From NCBI GenBank assembly GCA_016776525.1, contig JADHTD010000200.1:1-5523 (forward strand): DNA of 5,523 bases. Reading direction: 5' to 3'. The position numbers were made by a program, and so were the translations under genes. The DNA is from Rhodospirillales bacterium (lineage in GTDB: Bacteria; Pseudomonadota; Alphaproteobacteria; Rhodospirillales; JADHTD01). The notes under the pieces are model-generated. The model made no database searches, had not been told where the DNA came from, and saw nothing but the letters and a program-made list of their open reading frames with translations. How positions within the stretch are numbered: position 1 is the stretch's first letter; each line of letters begins with the position of its first letter. Positions 5,481 to 5,523 of this stretch are shown here, piece by piece.

Positions 5481-5523
5481 TATTCCGTCCAACTCTCTAT
5501 CAAGTGTTGGCCGACCTCTATTA

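Overview
This window looks like chromosomal DNA from a GC-rich proteobacterium, most likely an alphaproteobacterium of the Rhodospirillales type. That placement is an inference from the roughly 60-65% GC of the conserved genes, the dense Ala/Gly/Arg coding and the gene set; there is no rRNA or other marker to prove it. No tRNA, rRNA, insertion sequence, CRISPR array or phage gene is visible.

Layout from left to right: (1) the 3' end of a DksA/TraR-type C4 zinc-finger gene on + (1-207), cut by the window edge; (2) a small AT-richer gene of unknown function on - (240-578, about 49% GC); (3) a 186-bp divergent intergenic region holding a good sigma70-type promoter wrapped in direct and inverted repeats; (4) a DinF-type MATE efflux transporter on + (765-2099); (5) fhs, formate-tetrahydrofolate ligase, on - (2110-3804), convergent with the MATE gene and separated from it by only 10 bp; (6) a 194-bp divergent intergenic region with a short hairpin; (7) a 12-TM major facilitator transporter on + (3999-5201); (8) a small winged-helix-like protein on - (5229-5477), convergent with the MFS gene.

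Neighbouring genes alternate in strand throughout, so each appears to be its own transcription unit and no operon or multi-gene system can be argued. Fhs charges tetrahydrofolate with formate for one-carbon metabolism. The two transporters are probably drug/metabolite exporters or permeases of unknown substrate. The two small proteins (the orphan at 240-578 and the winged-helix-like protein at 5229-5477) are the least explained coding content.

I do not see a clear undescribed multi-gene system. The signals most worth checking are the operator-like repeats around the MATE promoter, the compositionally distinct orphan gene beside it, a 12-bp tandem duplication that copies the start codon of the winged-helix-like gene, and a palindrome that contains the stop codons of both convergent genes at about 2100.
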